Shown piece by piece: positions 1 through 5,854 of a stretch of 7,846 bases of DNA (position 1 is the first letter of the stretch; every line of letters starts with the position of its first letter). The stretch covers positions 1-7,846 of the forward strand of contig JAEWCA010000212.1 in NCBI GenBank assembly GCA_023390875.1, written 5' to 3'. The notes under the pieces were generated by a model. That model saw only the letters and a list, made by a program, of their open reading frames with translations. It ran no database searches and was not told the origin of the DNA. Source of the DNA: Actinomycetes bacterium. GTDB lineage: Bacteria > Actinomycetota > Actinomycetes > Actinomycetales > Cellulomonadaceae. The position numbers were made by a program, and so were the translations under genes.

Positions 1-33
1 GTGCCGCCCCTGCGCCTCGAGTCGGCCGGCTAG
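1..33 (+). CDS. Possible C-terminal end of an upstream gene (partial)
   Basis: Reading from base 1, ten codons (VPPLRLESAG) run to a TAG stop at 31-33. All ten codons end in G or C, better than the other two forward frames, which is how real genes in this window behave. It would converge on the acyl-CoA synthetase with 19 bases between the two stops. Ten codons are far too few to name a product, and chance is a real alternative. Confidence 0.27.
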   Translation: MPPLRLESAG

Positions 34-52
34 GCCCGCCGGGGAGCCGTGG

Positions 53-1864
53 TCAGTCGCGGTCCGACGAGCCGTACAGCGCCTCGACGTCGGCGGCGAA
101 GTCCTTGAGCACCTCACGGCGCCGCACGCTGAGCTTCGGGGTCAGGTAGCCGTCCGCGATCGTGAGGTCGCGGTCGAGGATGCGGTACTTGCGGATCGAC
201 TCGGCGCGCGACACGGCACGGTTCGTCTTCTCGACGGCCTTGTCGAGGGACGCGATGACGTCGGGGTCCTTGGCCGCCTCCTCGAGCGACATCGCGGGCT
301 TGCCGTGCGCCGTGAGCCAGCCGGGGACCCCCTCGGGGTCGAGCGTGATGAGCGCGCCGATGAACGGCTTCTGGTCACCCACGACGACGACCTGGCTGAT
401 GAGCGGGTGGGCCCGGAGGCGGTCCTCGAGCACCGCGGGGGCGACGTTCTTGCCGCCGGCGGTGACGATGATCTCCTTCTTGCGGCCGGTGATCCGGACG
501 TACCCGTCCTCGTCGATGGAGCCCAGGTCGCCCGAGCGGAACCAGCCGTCCTCGAGGGACTCGTGCGTGGCGTTCTCGTTCGCGTGGTAGCCGCGGAACA
601 CCTGGATGCCCTTGATCTCGATCTCGCCGTCCGCCGCGATCCGCACGGACGTGCCGGGCAGCGGCAGGCCGACCGTGCCGATCTTCGTCTTCTCGGGGCG
701 GTTCACGGTGGCGGGCGCGGTCGTCTCGGTCAGGCCGTACCCCTCGAGCACGTTCAGGCCCAGCCCACGGTAGAAGTGGCCGAGCCGCTCGCCGAGCGGT
801 GCGCCGCCCGAGATCGCCCACTTGGCCTGGCCGCCCAGCGCCGCGCGCAGCTTGTGCAGCACGAGCACGTCGGCCACCTTGTGCTGCAGCCGCAGCCACG
901 GGCTGGGGCCGCGGGGGGTGTCGAGCGCCCGCGAGTAGACGATCGAGGTCTTGGCGGCGCGCTGGAAGATCGCGCCCTTGCCGCCCGCGGCCGCCTTCTG
1001 CTCGGCCGAGTTGTAGACCTTCTCGAACACGCGCGGCACGGACAGGATGAACGTCGGCCGGAACGAGCCGAGGTCCTCCACGAGCGTCTTCGTGTCGGGC
1101 GTGTGGCCGAGCACCGCACCGGCCGGGATGCACAGCACCTCGATGAACCGGGCGAACACGTGCGCGAGCGGCATGAACAGCAGGGTGCGGGCGCCGTCGC
1201 CCGCGACGACCTCCGCGAGCCCGGCGACGGTGTTGACGGTGAGCTCGGCGAAGTTGCCGTGCGTGAGCTCGACTCCCTTCGGCCGGCCGGTCGTGCCCGA
1301 CGTGTAGATGATCGTCGCGACGTCGGCGAGCACCGCGAGACCTCGGCGGCGCGTGATCTCGGCGTCGTCGACGCCCGCACCCGCGGCCACGAGCGTGTCG
1401 ATCGCGCCGTCGTCGATGACGAGGACCTCGCGCACGTCGGGGGCGTCCGCACGGACCTCCTCGACGACGGCCGCGTGGGTCGACGTCTCGACCACCAGCA
1501 GCGAGACCGCGGCGTCGGTGAGGATCCACGACACCTGCTCGGCGGACGACGTCTCGTACAGGGGCACGGGGACCGCGCCGACGGCCCACACCGCCCAGTC
1601 CAGCAGCGTCCACTCGTAGCGCGTGCGCGACATGATCCCGACGCGGTCGCCCGGCTCGACCCCCCGGGCCACGAGGCCCTTCGCCACGGCCACGATCTCG
1701 GCGTCGAGCTCGCGTGCGGTGAGCGGGATCCACGGCCCGCCCTGCTCGGTCTTGTGCTCGACGACGACGCGGTCAGGTGTCCCCTGCACCCGCTGCGCGA
1801 GCAGGTCGTTGAGGTTGCTCGACGGGTCGACCTCGACGAGCAGGGGGCTGTGGAACTCGTCCAT
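53..1864 (-). CDS. fadD: Long-chain fatty acyl-CoA synthetase (AMP-forming), FadD15-like
   Basis: Product of 603 residues, about the usual length for FadD15-type long-chain acyl-CoA ligases. These enzymes activate a free fatty acid with ATP to an acyl-adenylate and transfer it to CoA, releasing AMP and PPi; they act in the cytosol or at the membrane face. Visible motifs in order: the AMP-binding P-loop IIYTSGTTGRPKGV (residues 185-198), LEGYGLTET (373-381), SGDLG with the ribose-binding Asp (444-448), the hinge GRKKEIIVTAGGKNV (460-474), and a C-terminal LTPKLSVRR in which Lys577 sits where the adenylation lysine is expected. The ATG at 1862-1864 is chosen because GGAG (1870-1873 on the minus strand) lies five bases upstream and the protein then starts like its relatives. 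The frame stays open much further upstream, but that part is antisense to the glucokinase and shows no domain. The true fatty-acid substrate cannot be read from sequence. Family assignment is firm; the FadD15 subgroup is likely. Confidence 0.95.
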   Translation of the reverse strand: MDEFHSPLLVEVDPSSNLNDLLAQRVQGTPDRVVVEHKTEQGGPWIPLTARELDAEIVAVAKGLVARGVEPGDRVGIMSRTRYEWTLLDWAVWAVGAVPVPLYETSSAEQVSWILTDAAVSLLVVETSTHAAVVEEVRADAPDVREVLVIDDGAIDTLVAAGAGVDDAEITRRRGLAVLADVATIIYTSGTTGRPKGVELTHGNFAELTVNTVAGLAEVVAGDGARTLLFMPLAHVFARFIEVLCIPAGAVLGHTPDTKTLVEDLGSFRPTFILSVPRVFEKVYNSAEQKAAAGGKGAIFQRAAKTSIVYSRALDTPRGPSPWLRLQHKVADVLVLHKLRAALGGQAKWAISGGAPLGERLGHFYRGLGLNVLEGYGLTETTAPATVNRPEKTKIGTVGLPLPGTSVRIAADGEIEIKGIQVFRGYHANENATHESLEDGWFRSGDLGSIDEDGYVRITGRKKEIIVTAGGKNVAPAVLEDRLRAHPLISQVVVVGDQKPFIGALITLDPEGVPGWLTAHGKPAMSLEEAAKDPDVIASLDKAVEKTNRAVSRAESIRKYRILDRDLTIADGYLTPKLSVRRREVLKDFAADVEALYGSSDRD

Positions 1865-1869
1865 TCTGG

Positions 1870-1873
1870 CTCC
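1870..1873 (-). promoter_or_regulatory. Ribosome binding site of fadD
   Basis: GGAG on the minus strand, with five bases to the ATG. It decides the start over the long upstream open frame. Confidence 0.7.
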
Positions 1874-1897
1874 AGTGACAGGTGGCGAAGTGTGACG

Positions 1898-1903
1898 AGG
1901 ATA
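1898..1903 (-). promoter_or_regulatory. Possible -10 element for fadD
   Basis: The minus strand reads TATCCT here, fitting the actinobacterial TANNNT -10 pattern. It would start transcription near 1891 and give a leader of about 27 bases carrying the GGAG site. No good -35 hexamer is seen 16-19 bases upstream, so this is only a candidate. Confidence 0.33.
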
Positions 1904-2026
1904 CGGGACGTTCGGCCCGGCCAGAGCGTTGCGCGGCGTGGTACTTGAAACCGTGCGTCGCAGGAGGTCTCGCGCCGCCGGCCGGGTAGGCGATGGACAC
2001 GTGCACGAGCACCGTTCGCGGGCCGA

Positions 2027-2032
2027 TAGCGT
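2027..2032 (+). promoter_or_regulatory. Possible -10 element for glk
   Basis: TAGCGT matches TANNNT and would give a leader of about 54 bases that includes the palindrome at 2058-2067. No matching -35 is seen, so support is weak. Confidence 0.25.
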
Positions 2033-2057
2033 GGTCCGCGGCGACCGCACGACGGCG

Positions 2058-2067
2058 GTGCCGGCAC
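2058..2067. repeat. Perfect palindrome GTGCCGGCAC upstream of glk
   Basis: The ten bases equal their own reverse complement and end 25 bases before the glucokinase ATG, next to its ribosome binding site. Such a site could be an operator half-pair for a dimeric repressor, but in DNA this rich in GC a ten-base palindrome can arise by chance. No regulator is assigned. Confidence 0.35.
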
Positions 2068-2076
2068 ACGACGCGT

Positions 2077-2081
2077 AGGAG
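2077..2081 (+). promoter_or_regulatory. Ribosome binding site of glk
   Basis: AGGAG with 11 bases to the ATG at 2093, a rather long spacing. It is the only good match before that start. Confidence 0.55.
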
Positions 2082-2092
2082 CACACACGGAC

Positions 2093-3037
2093 ATGCATGC
2101 CATCGGTGTGGACATCGGCGGGACGAAGATCGCTGCCGGGGTGGTCGACGAGCAGGGCACGATCCTGGCACAGACGCGTCGCGACACGTCGCCCGACGAC
2201 GCCTCCGGCATCGACCGTGCGATCGCCGACGTCTACGCCGAGCTGAGCGCGTCGTACGAGGTCAACGCCATCGGGCTCGCGGCCGCCGGCTTCGTGTCCG
2301 CCGACCGCTCGCAGGTGCTGTTCGCGCCGAACATCGCGTGGCGCGACTACCCGCTGCGGGACAACGTGGCGGCGCTCATCGGCAAGGGCGTGACGATCGT
2401 CGTCGAGAACGACGCGAACGCGGCCGGCTGGGCGGAGTTCCGCTTCGGTGCCGCGCGCGACGTCGACGACATGCTGCTGCTCACCGTCGGCACGGGTCTC
2501 GGCGGCGCGATCGTGACGAACGGCGAGCTCGTCCGCGGTGCGTGGGGTGTCGCTGCCGAGATCGGCCACATGCGCGTCGTCCCGGGCGGCCACTACTGCG
2601 GCTGCGGTCACGAGGGCTGCTGGGAGCAGTACGCGTCGGGCAGCGCGCTCGTGCGCGACGCCCAGGCGGCGGCGATCGCGGCTCCGGACCGCGCGGCGCG
2701 CCTGCTCGAGCTCGCCGGCGGCGACCCGGAGAAGATCGTGGGCCCGCAGGTGACGAAGGCCGCCGTCGAGGGCGACCCGCTCGCGATCGACCTGCTCGCC
2801 GAGCTGGGCCGCTGGGTGGGCGAGGGAGCCGCGTCGGCGACCGCGCTGCTCGACCCGGCGCTCATCGTGATCGGCGGCGGCGTGGCTGCGGCCGGCGACC
2901 TGCTGCTGGCCCCCGCGCGCAAGGCGTTCGACGAGCAGCTCTCGGGCCGTGGCCACCGGCCGGAGGCCGAGATCGTCACGGCCTCGATGGGCAACGACGC
3001 GGGCATGGTGGGCGCGGCCGACCTCGCCCGCCTCTGA
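2093..3037 (+). CDS. glk: Glucokinase, ROK family, zinc-binding
   Basis: Product of 314 residues, the normal length of actinobacterial ROK glucokinases, which phosphorylate glucose to glucose 6-phosphate with ATP in the cytosol. Motifs: phosphate-1 DIGGTKI (7-13), GLAAAGFV (61-68), ENDANAA (105-111) with catalytic base Asp107, GTGLGGA (133-139), EIGHM (156-160) with Glu156 as sugar ligand and His159 as zinc ligand, the ROK zinc motif CGCGHEGCWEQYASG (169-183) with Cys169, Cys171 and Cys176, and IVIGGGVAAAG (258-268). There is no DNA-binding domain ahead of residue 1, so it is a kinase and not an ROK/NagC-type repressor. The ATG at 2093 fits because the phosphate loop begins at residue 7. In Streptomyces the related GlkA has a role in glucose repression; whether this one does is unknown. 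It stands alone on its strand, with its stop 22 bases from the convergent membrane-protein gene. Confidence 0.95.
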   Translation: MHAIGVDIGGTKIAAGVVDEQGTILAQTRRDTSPDDASGIDRAIADVYAELSASYEVNAIGLAAAGFVSADRSQVLFAPNIAWRDYPLRDNVAALIGKGVTIVVENDANAAGWAEFRFGAARDVDDMLLLTVGTGLGGAIVTNGELVRGAWGVAAEIGHMRVVPGGHYCGCGHEGCWEQYASGSALVRDAQAAAIAAPDRAARLLELAGGDPEKIVGPQVTKAAVEGDPLAIDLLAELGRWVGEGAASATALLDPALIVIGGGVAAAGDLLLAPARKAFDEQLSGRGHRPEAEIVTASMGNDAGMVGAADLARL

Positions 3038-3059
3038 GCGGCGGGTCCGGCTCGACGTC

Positions 3060-3662
3060 CTAGACCACGGCGCCGGAGTCGTGGTCGTCGGGGTCGCGGC
3101 GGTGCGGCATGCGCCACACGAGCACGCCGACGCCGAGCACGAACACGACGGCCGCGGCCTGCACGAGCGCCTGCGGGGCGGAACGCCACGCGACGACCAC
3201 GACCAGCAGGAAGATCGGCATCCCGGCGGCCGCGAGCCACGCCATCGTGAGCAGCGGGTCGCCGCCGAGCACCGGGCCGGGGTCCGGCGGCACGAAGTGT
3301 TCCTCGGCGTCGACGGCCGCCTCGGCGTCGTCGTACTGCGACGTGCCGTCCCAGTCGCGGCCCGTCATGCCGTCGCCCTGCGCCGGACGGATGACACGCG
3401 GCTCGGCGACCCACGGAGCCACCGGGAACGACAGCGACGGCTTGTCGGTGCCCGCCGGCGGGGAGTCCTCGGCCGTCGCGTCGCGCGCGTCGTCCTCGGA
3501 GCCGTCGTAGTCGGCGAGGTCACCGAGCTGTGCGACGATCGCCGCCCACTGCTCGTCGTCGTCCCCGCGGCCCTCGTGAGACGGGCCTCCGGAGGACGGT
3601 TCCGGCGCTCCCGCGTCCGGCGGCGGGGCGGCGTCGTCGGGCTCGTCGGGGCGTGCGGCCAT
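3060..3662 (-). CDS. Acidic two-helix membrane protein, function unknown
   Basis: Product of 200 residues that I do not recognise as a named family. Residues 1-130 are rich in Asp, Glu, Pro and Gly and look mostly disordered, with a short helical stretch near EQWAAIVAQLGDLADY (37-52). A sequence EEHFVPPDPGP (120-130) comes just before the membrane; I recall similar FVPP-type motifs in small actinobacterial membrane proteins, but this is from memory. Two hydrophobic segments follow, about 137-159 and 165-183, joined by a short turn, with a basic and then acidic tail (HRRDPDDHD). There is no signal peptide, so the long N-terminus and the tail are predicted to be cytoplasmic. The ATG at 3660-3662 has no ribosome binding site, but TAGAGT on the minus strand ends six bases before it, as expected for a leaderless transcript. 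The gene is divergent from the acyltransferase and convergent with glk. No function can be given. Confidence 0.8.
   Translation of the reverse strand: MAARPDEPDDAAPPPDAGAPEPSSGGPSHEGRGDDDEQWAAIVAQLGDLADYDGSEDDARDATAEDSPPAGTDKPSLSFPVAPWVAEPRVIRPAQGDGMTGRDWDGTSQYDDAEAAVDAEEHFVPPDPGPVLGGDPLLTMAWLAAAGMPIFLLVVVVAWRSAPQALVQAAAVVFVLGVGVLVWRMPHRRDPDDHDSGAVV
3063..3086 (+). terminator. Weak hairpin at the glk / membrane-protein convergence
   Basis: GACCACG (3063-3069) and CGTGGTC (3080-3086) form a perfect seven-pair stem with a ten-base loop, 25 bases after the glk stop. It lies inside the last codons of the gene on the minus strand, and no T run follows. It could end glk transcripts, but the stem is short. 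Confidence 0.3.
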
Positions 3663-3668
3663 GGGAGC

Positions 3669-3674
3669 ACTCTA
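3669..3674 (-). promoter_or_regulatory. -10 element of the membrane-protein gene, leaderless layout
   Basis: The minus strand reads TAGAGT (TANNNT pattern) followed by exactly six bases and then ATG, which puts the predicted transcript start on or next to the A of the start codon. That spacing, together with no Shine-Dalgarno, is typical of leaderless actinobacterial genes. No clear -35 is seen. Confidence 0.45.
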
Positions 3675-3678
3675 GAGT
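3673..3678 (+). promoter_or_regulatory. Possible -10 element of the acyltransferase gene
   Basis: The plus strand also reads TAGAGT, because the site is the right half of the palindrome ACTCTAGAGT (3669-3678). A start near 3685 would leave about 31 bases before the TTG and would include the ribosome binding site at 3705-3711. No clear -35 is seen. Confidence 0.4.
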
Positions 3679-3704
3679 CGGACGAGGCGTGTGGGTCGGG
3701 TGGA

Positions 3705-3711
3705 GAGGTGA
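3705..3711 (+). promoter_or_regulatory. Ribosome binding site that fixes a TTG start
   Basis: GAGGTGA matches the 16S rRNA tail over seven bases and lies four bases before TTG 3716 (seven from the GAGG core). It is too close to or overlaps other options: GTG 3689 lies upstream of it, and ATG 3731 is 19 bases beyond it. Confidence 0.75.
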
Positions 3712-3715
3712 GCTC

Positions 3716-4516
3716 TTGTTCTACTGGTTGATGAAGCGGGTCTTCGTGGGCCCGCTCCTGCACCTCATCTACCGTCCGTGGGTGCGGGGGGCGGAGAACG
3801 TGCCCTCGGAGGGTGGGGCGATCCTCGCGAGCAACCACCTCGCCGTGATCGACTCGTTCTTCCTGCCGCTCGTGCTCGACCGCGAGATCGTCTTCATCGG
3901 CAAGCAGGAGTACTTCACCGGTCGGGGGCTCAAGGGCCGGGTCACGGCGGGGTTCATGCGGGGCGTCGGGACCATCCCGGTGGACCGCGGCGGCGGCAAG
4001 GCCAGCGAGGCCGCGCTCAACACGGGCCTGCGCCGGCTCGCGGCGGGGGACCTGTTCGGCATCTACCCCGAGGGCACACGCAGTCCCGACGGGCGTCTGT
4101 ACCGCGGCAAGACGGGCGTCGCCCGGCTGGCCCTCGAGTCCGGCGCGCCCGTGATCCCCGTCGCGATGGTCGGGACGGACGTCGCGCAGCCGCTCGGGCG
4201 CAAGATCCCGAAGGTCATGCGGATCGGCGTCGTGATCGGTGAGCCGCTCGACTTCAGCCGCTACCGCGGCATGGAGAACGACCGGTTCATCCTGCGCTCG
4301 GTGAGCGACGAGATCATGTACGCGATCATGAGCCTGTCCGGCCAGGAGTACGTCGACGTGTACGCCGCGACGCAGAAGGCCCGCATCGCCACAGGTCATC
4401 CCGCCGTCGCGGGCTCCGCGGCCGACCACCTGCCCGCCGCCCCCGGCGGCCGCCCGGCGCCCGACGTCCAGGTGCCGGTACCGCCGCAGGACGACGCTCC
4501 CACGTCAGTAGGATGA
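3716..4516 (+). CDS. plsC: 1-acyl-sn-glycerol-3-phosphate acyltransferase, PlsC family
   Basis: Product of 266 residues read from TTG at 3716, giving the N-terminus MFYWLMKRVF. Members of this family move an acyl chain to lysophosphatidic acid or a related lysolipid at the inner face of the membrane. The four acyltransferase blocks are all present: NHLAVIDS (40-47) with the catalytic His41 and Asp46, GVGTIPVDR (83-91), IYPEGTRS (116-123) in the acyl-acceptor site, and VIPVAMVG (146-153). The first 20 residues are hydrophobic and basic and may hold the protein to the membrane. Residues from about 225 to 266 form a tail rich in Pro, Ala and Gly that lies outside the domain. The TTG is preferred because of the near-perfect GAGGTGA site before it. 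Relatives in this genomic position (Rv2182c type in Mycobacterium) have uncertain exact substrates, so acceptor specificity is not claimed. Confidence 0.92.
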   Translation: MFYWLMKRVFVGPLLHLIYRPWVRGAENVPSEGGAILASNHLAVIDSFFLPLVLDREIVFIGKQEYFTGRGLKGRVTAGFMRGVGTIPVDRGGGKASEAALNTGLRRLAAGDLFGIYPEGTRSPDGRLYRGKTGVARLALESGAPVIPVAMVGTDVAQPLGRKIPKVMRIGVVIGEPLDFSRYRGMENDRFILRSVSDEIMYAIMSLSGQEYVDVYAATQKARIATGHPAVAGSAADHLPAAPGGRPAPDVQVPVPPQDDAPTSVG

Positions 4517-4605
4517 CGCCGTCGGCGTGAGCCGACCCTGCGCGCCGCCGGACCTCTGCCGAGGCCTCGCGGGTGCCGCGCGTCCAGGTCGGGCGTCATC
4601 GCCCG
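4512..4605 (+). promoter_or_regulatory. Inverted-repeat cluster before pfp, possible structured leader
   Basis: GATGACGCC (4512-4520, overlapping the plsC stop) pairs perfectly with GGCGTCATC (4592-4600). Inside lie GTCGGC-GTGA-GCCGAC (4521-4536, a GNRA-type loop), CGCGG-GTG-CCGCG (4568-4580), and GACCT / AGGTC (4551-4555 with 4586-4590). The 3' arm of the long pairing can instead form CGGGCG-TCAT-CGCCCG (4590-4605), so the two folds exclude each other. No T run follows either. It could be a terminator or attenuator between plsC and pfp, or chance pairing in GC-rich DNA. I match it to no known RNA family. Confidence 0.35.
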
Positions 4606-4619
4606 CCGTGAAGATCAAC

Positions 4620-4625
4620 GAGAGG
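4620..4625 (+). promoter_or_regulatory. Ribosome binding site of pfp
   Basis: GAGAGG with eight bases to ATG 4634. It overlaps the in-frame GTG at 4625, which rules that codon out as the start. Confidence 0.7.
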
Positions 4626-4633
4626 TGTGTCTC

Positions 4634-5854
4634 ATGTCGGTTCGTCGCGTCGCCCTCCTGACCGCGGGTGGCTTCGCTCCGTGCCTGTCGTCGGCCGTCG
4701 GTGGGCTCATCGAGCGCTACACCGAGATCGCGCCCGACATCGAGATCATCGCCTACGAGCACGGCTACTACGGTCTCCTGCGCGGCGACAAGATCGTGAT
4801 CGACGCCGAGACCCGCGCCAAGGCCGGCATCCTGCACCGGTTCGGCGGCTCGCCGATCGGCAACTCGCGCGTCAAGCTCACCAACGCCGCCGACTGCGTC
4901 AAGCGCGGCCTGGTGCAGGAGGGTCAGGACCCGCTGCAGGTCGCGGCTGAGCAGCTCAAGGCCGACGGCGTGGACGTGCTGCACACGATCGGCGGCGACG
5001 ACACCAACACGACCGCTGCCGACCTGGCCGCGTACCTCGCGGAGAACGACTACGGCCTGACCGTGGTCGGCCTGCCGAAGACGATCGACAACGACGTGGT
5101 GCCGATCCGCCAGTCGCTCGGCGCGTGGACCGCGGCCGAGGAGGCCGCCGGGTTCGCGGCGAACATCATCGGCGAGCACCGCTCGGGCCCGCGCATGCTC
5201 ATCGTGCACGAGGTCATGGGCCGGCACTGCGGCTGGCTGACCGCCGCGGCGGCCGTCGAGTACCGCAAGTGGCTCGACCAGCAGGAGTGGGTGCCGGGCA
5301 TCGGCCTGACGCGCGAGCGCTGGGACATCCACGCCGTCTTCGTGCCGGAGCTCGCGCTCGACATCGACGCGGAGGCCGAGCGCCTCAAGAAGGTCATGGA
5401 CGAGCAGGGCAACGTCAACATCTTCCTGTCCGAGGGTGCGGGCATGCACGAGATCGTCGAGCAGCTCGAGGCGTCCGGCGCCGAGGTGCAGCGCGACCCG
5501 TTCGGCCACGTCAAGCTCGACACCGTGAACCCCGGCCAGTGGTTCGCCAAGCAGTTCTCCAAGAAGCTCGGCGCCGAGAAGACGATGGTCCAGAAGTCGG
5601 GCTACTACTCGCGCGCGGCGGCGGCGAACGCGGAGGACCTGCGTCTCATCAAGTCGATGACGGACCTCGCGGTCGAGTGCGCGCTGCGCGGCGAGTCCGG
5701 CGTCATCGGTCACGACGAGGAGCAGGGCGACGTGCTGCGCGCCATCGAGTTCCCGCGCATCGCGGGCGGCAAGGCGTTCGACGTGTCGCAGCCGTGGTTC
5801 GGTGCGCTCCTGGCGGACATCGGCCAGGAGCTGGTCCCGGCGGCGCACTCGTGA
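4634..5854 (+). CDS. pfp: Pyrophosphate-dependent 6-phosphofructokinase
   Basis: Product of 406 residues, close to the roughly 404 of the Propionibacterium PPi enzyme and longer than the 320 of E. coli PfkA. It converts fructose 6-phosphate and PPi to fructose 1,6-bisphosphate and phosphate, reversibly, in the cytosol. The donor-site residues decide the type: GGDDT (120-124) has Asp123 where ATP enzymes have Gly (Gly104 in E. coli), and PKTIDND (148-154) has Lys149 where ATP enzymes have Gly124. Both changes are the known marks of PPi use. Catalytic Thr150, Asp152 and Asp154 are kept, and MGRHCGW (195-201) is the sugar-phosphate site. The ATG at 4634 follows GAGAGG by eight bases. The enzyme can run towards gluconeogenesis and is not expected to show the PEP/ADP control of E. 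coli PfkA. Its last codons overlap aroG by four bases, so the two are co-transcribed. Some annotations may call it plain 6-phosphofructokinase (pfkA). Confidence 0.93.
   Translation: MSVRRVALLTAGGFAPCLSSAVGGLIERYTEIAPDIEIIAYEHGYYGLLRGDKIVIDAETRAKAGILHRFGGSPIGNSRVKLTNAADCVKRGLVQEGQDPLQVAAEQLKADGVDVLHTIGGDDTNTTAADLAAYLAENDYGLTVVGLPKTIDNDVVPIRQSLGAWTAAEEAAGFAANIIGEHRSGPRMLIVHEVMGRHCGWLTAAAAVEYRKWLDQQEWVPGIGLTRERWDIHAVFVPELALDIDAEAERLKKVMDEQGNVNIFLSEGAGMHEIVEQLEASGAEVQRDPFGHVKLDTVNPGQWFAKQFSKKLGAEKTMVQKSGYYSRAAAANAEDLRLIKSMTDLAVECALRGESGVIGHDEEQGDVLRAIEFPRIAGGKAFDVSQPWFGALLADIGQELVPAAHS

Larger units (their letters stand above)
1865..2092. other. Divergent noncoding region between fadD and glk
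   Basis: These 228 bases hold the starts of two divergent genes. On the minus side there is a candidate -10 (1898-1903). On the plus side TAGCGT at 2027-2032 fits TANNNT, would start a transcript near 2039, and lacks a recognisable -35. A perfect ten-base palindrome lies at 2058-2067. TTGAAA at 1945-1950 resembles a -35 box but no -10 follows at the right distance. AGGAGG at 1962-1967 has no start codon close behind it. I see no RNA gene or small ORF with proper signals. Confidence 0.6.

Noticed and set aside
26..42. CCGGC / GCCGG hairpin as a terminator at the left edge
   Set aside because: It has only five pairs, overlaps the possible stop codon, and is of a kind common by chance in this composition.
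305..1948. Open frame of 547 codons on the plus strand, antisense to fadD
   Set aside because: It is repetitive Arg/Asp/Val-rich text typical of shadow frames in GC-rich DNA, with no domain or start signal.
1962..1967. AGGAGG, a perfect ribosome-site match upstream of glk
   Set aside because: No ATG, GTG or TTG follows at 5-12 bases; the next ATG (1993) is 25 bases away and opens only a shadow frame.
1865..2956. Upstream extension of the fadD frame to a 967-residue product, antisense to glk
   Set aside because: Residues before MDEFHSPL are rich in Arg and Ala with no domain, lie opposite glk, and cross the divergent noncoding region. A good ribosome site marks the ATG at 1862-1864.
1993..3063. 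Plus-strand frame of 356 codons overlapping glk
   Set aside because: It is an out-of-frame, Arg-rich shadow of the ROK gene.
3689..3691. GTG as an upstream start of plsC
   Set aside because: The GAGG before it is only one base away, whereas TTG 3716 has a consensus site at the right distance and gives the family-like N-terminus.
4625..4627. GTG as the start of pfp, three codons upstream
   Set aside because: It overlaps the ribosome site itself; ATG 4634 has the correct spacing.
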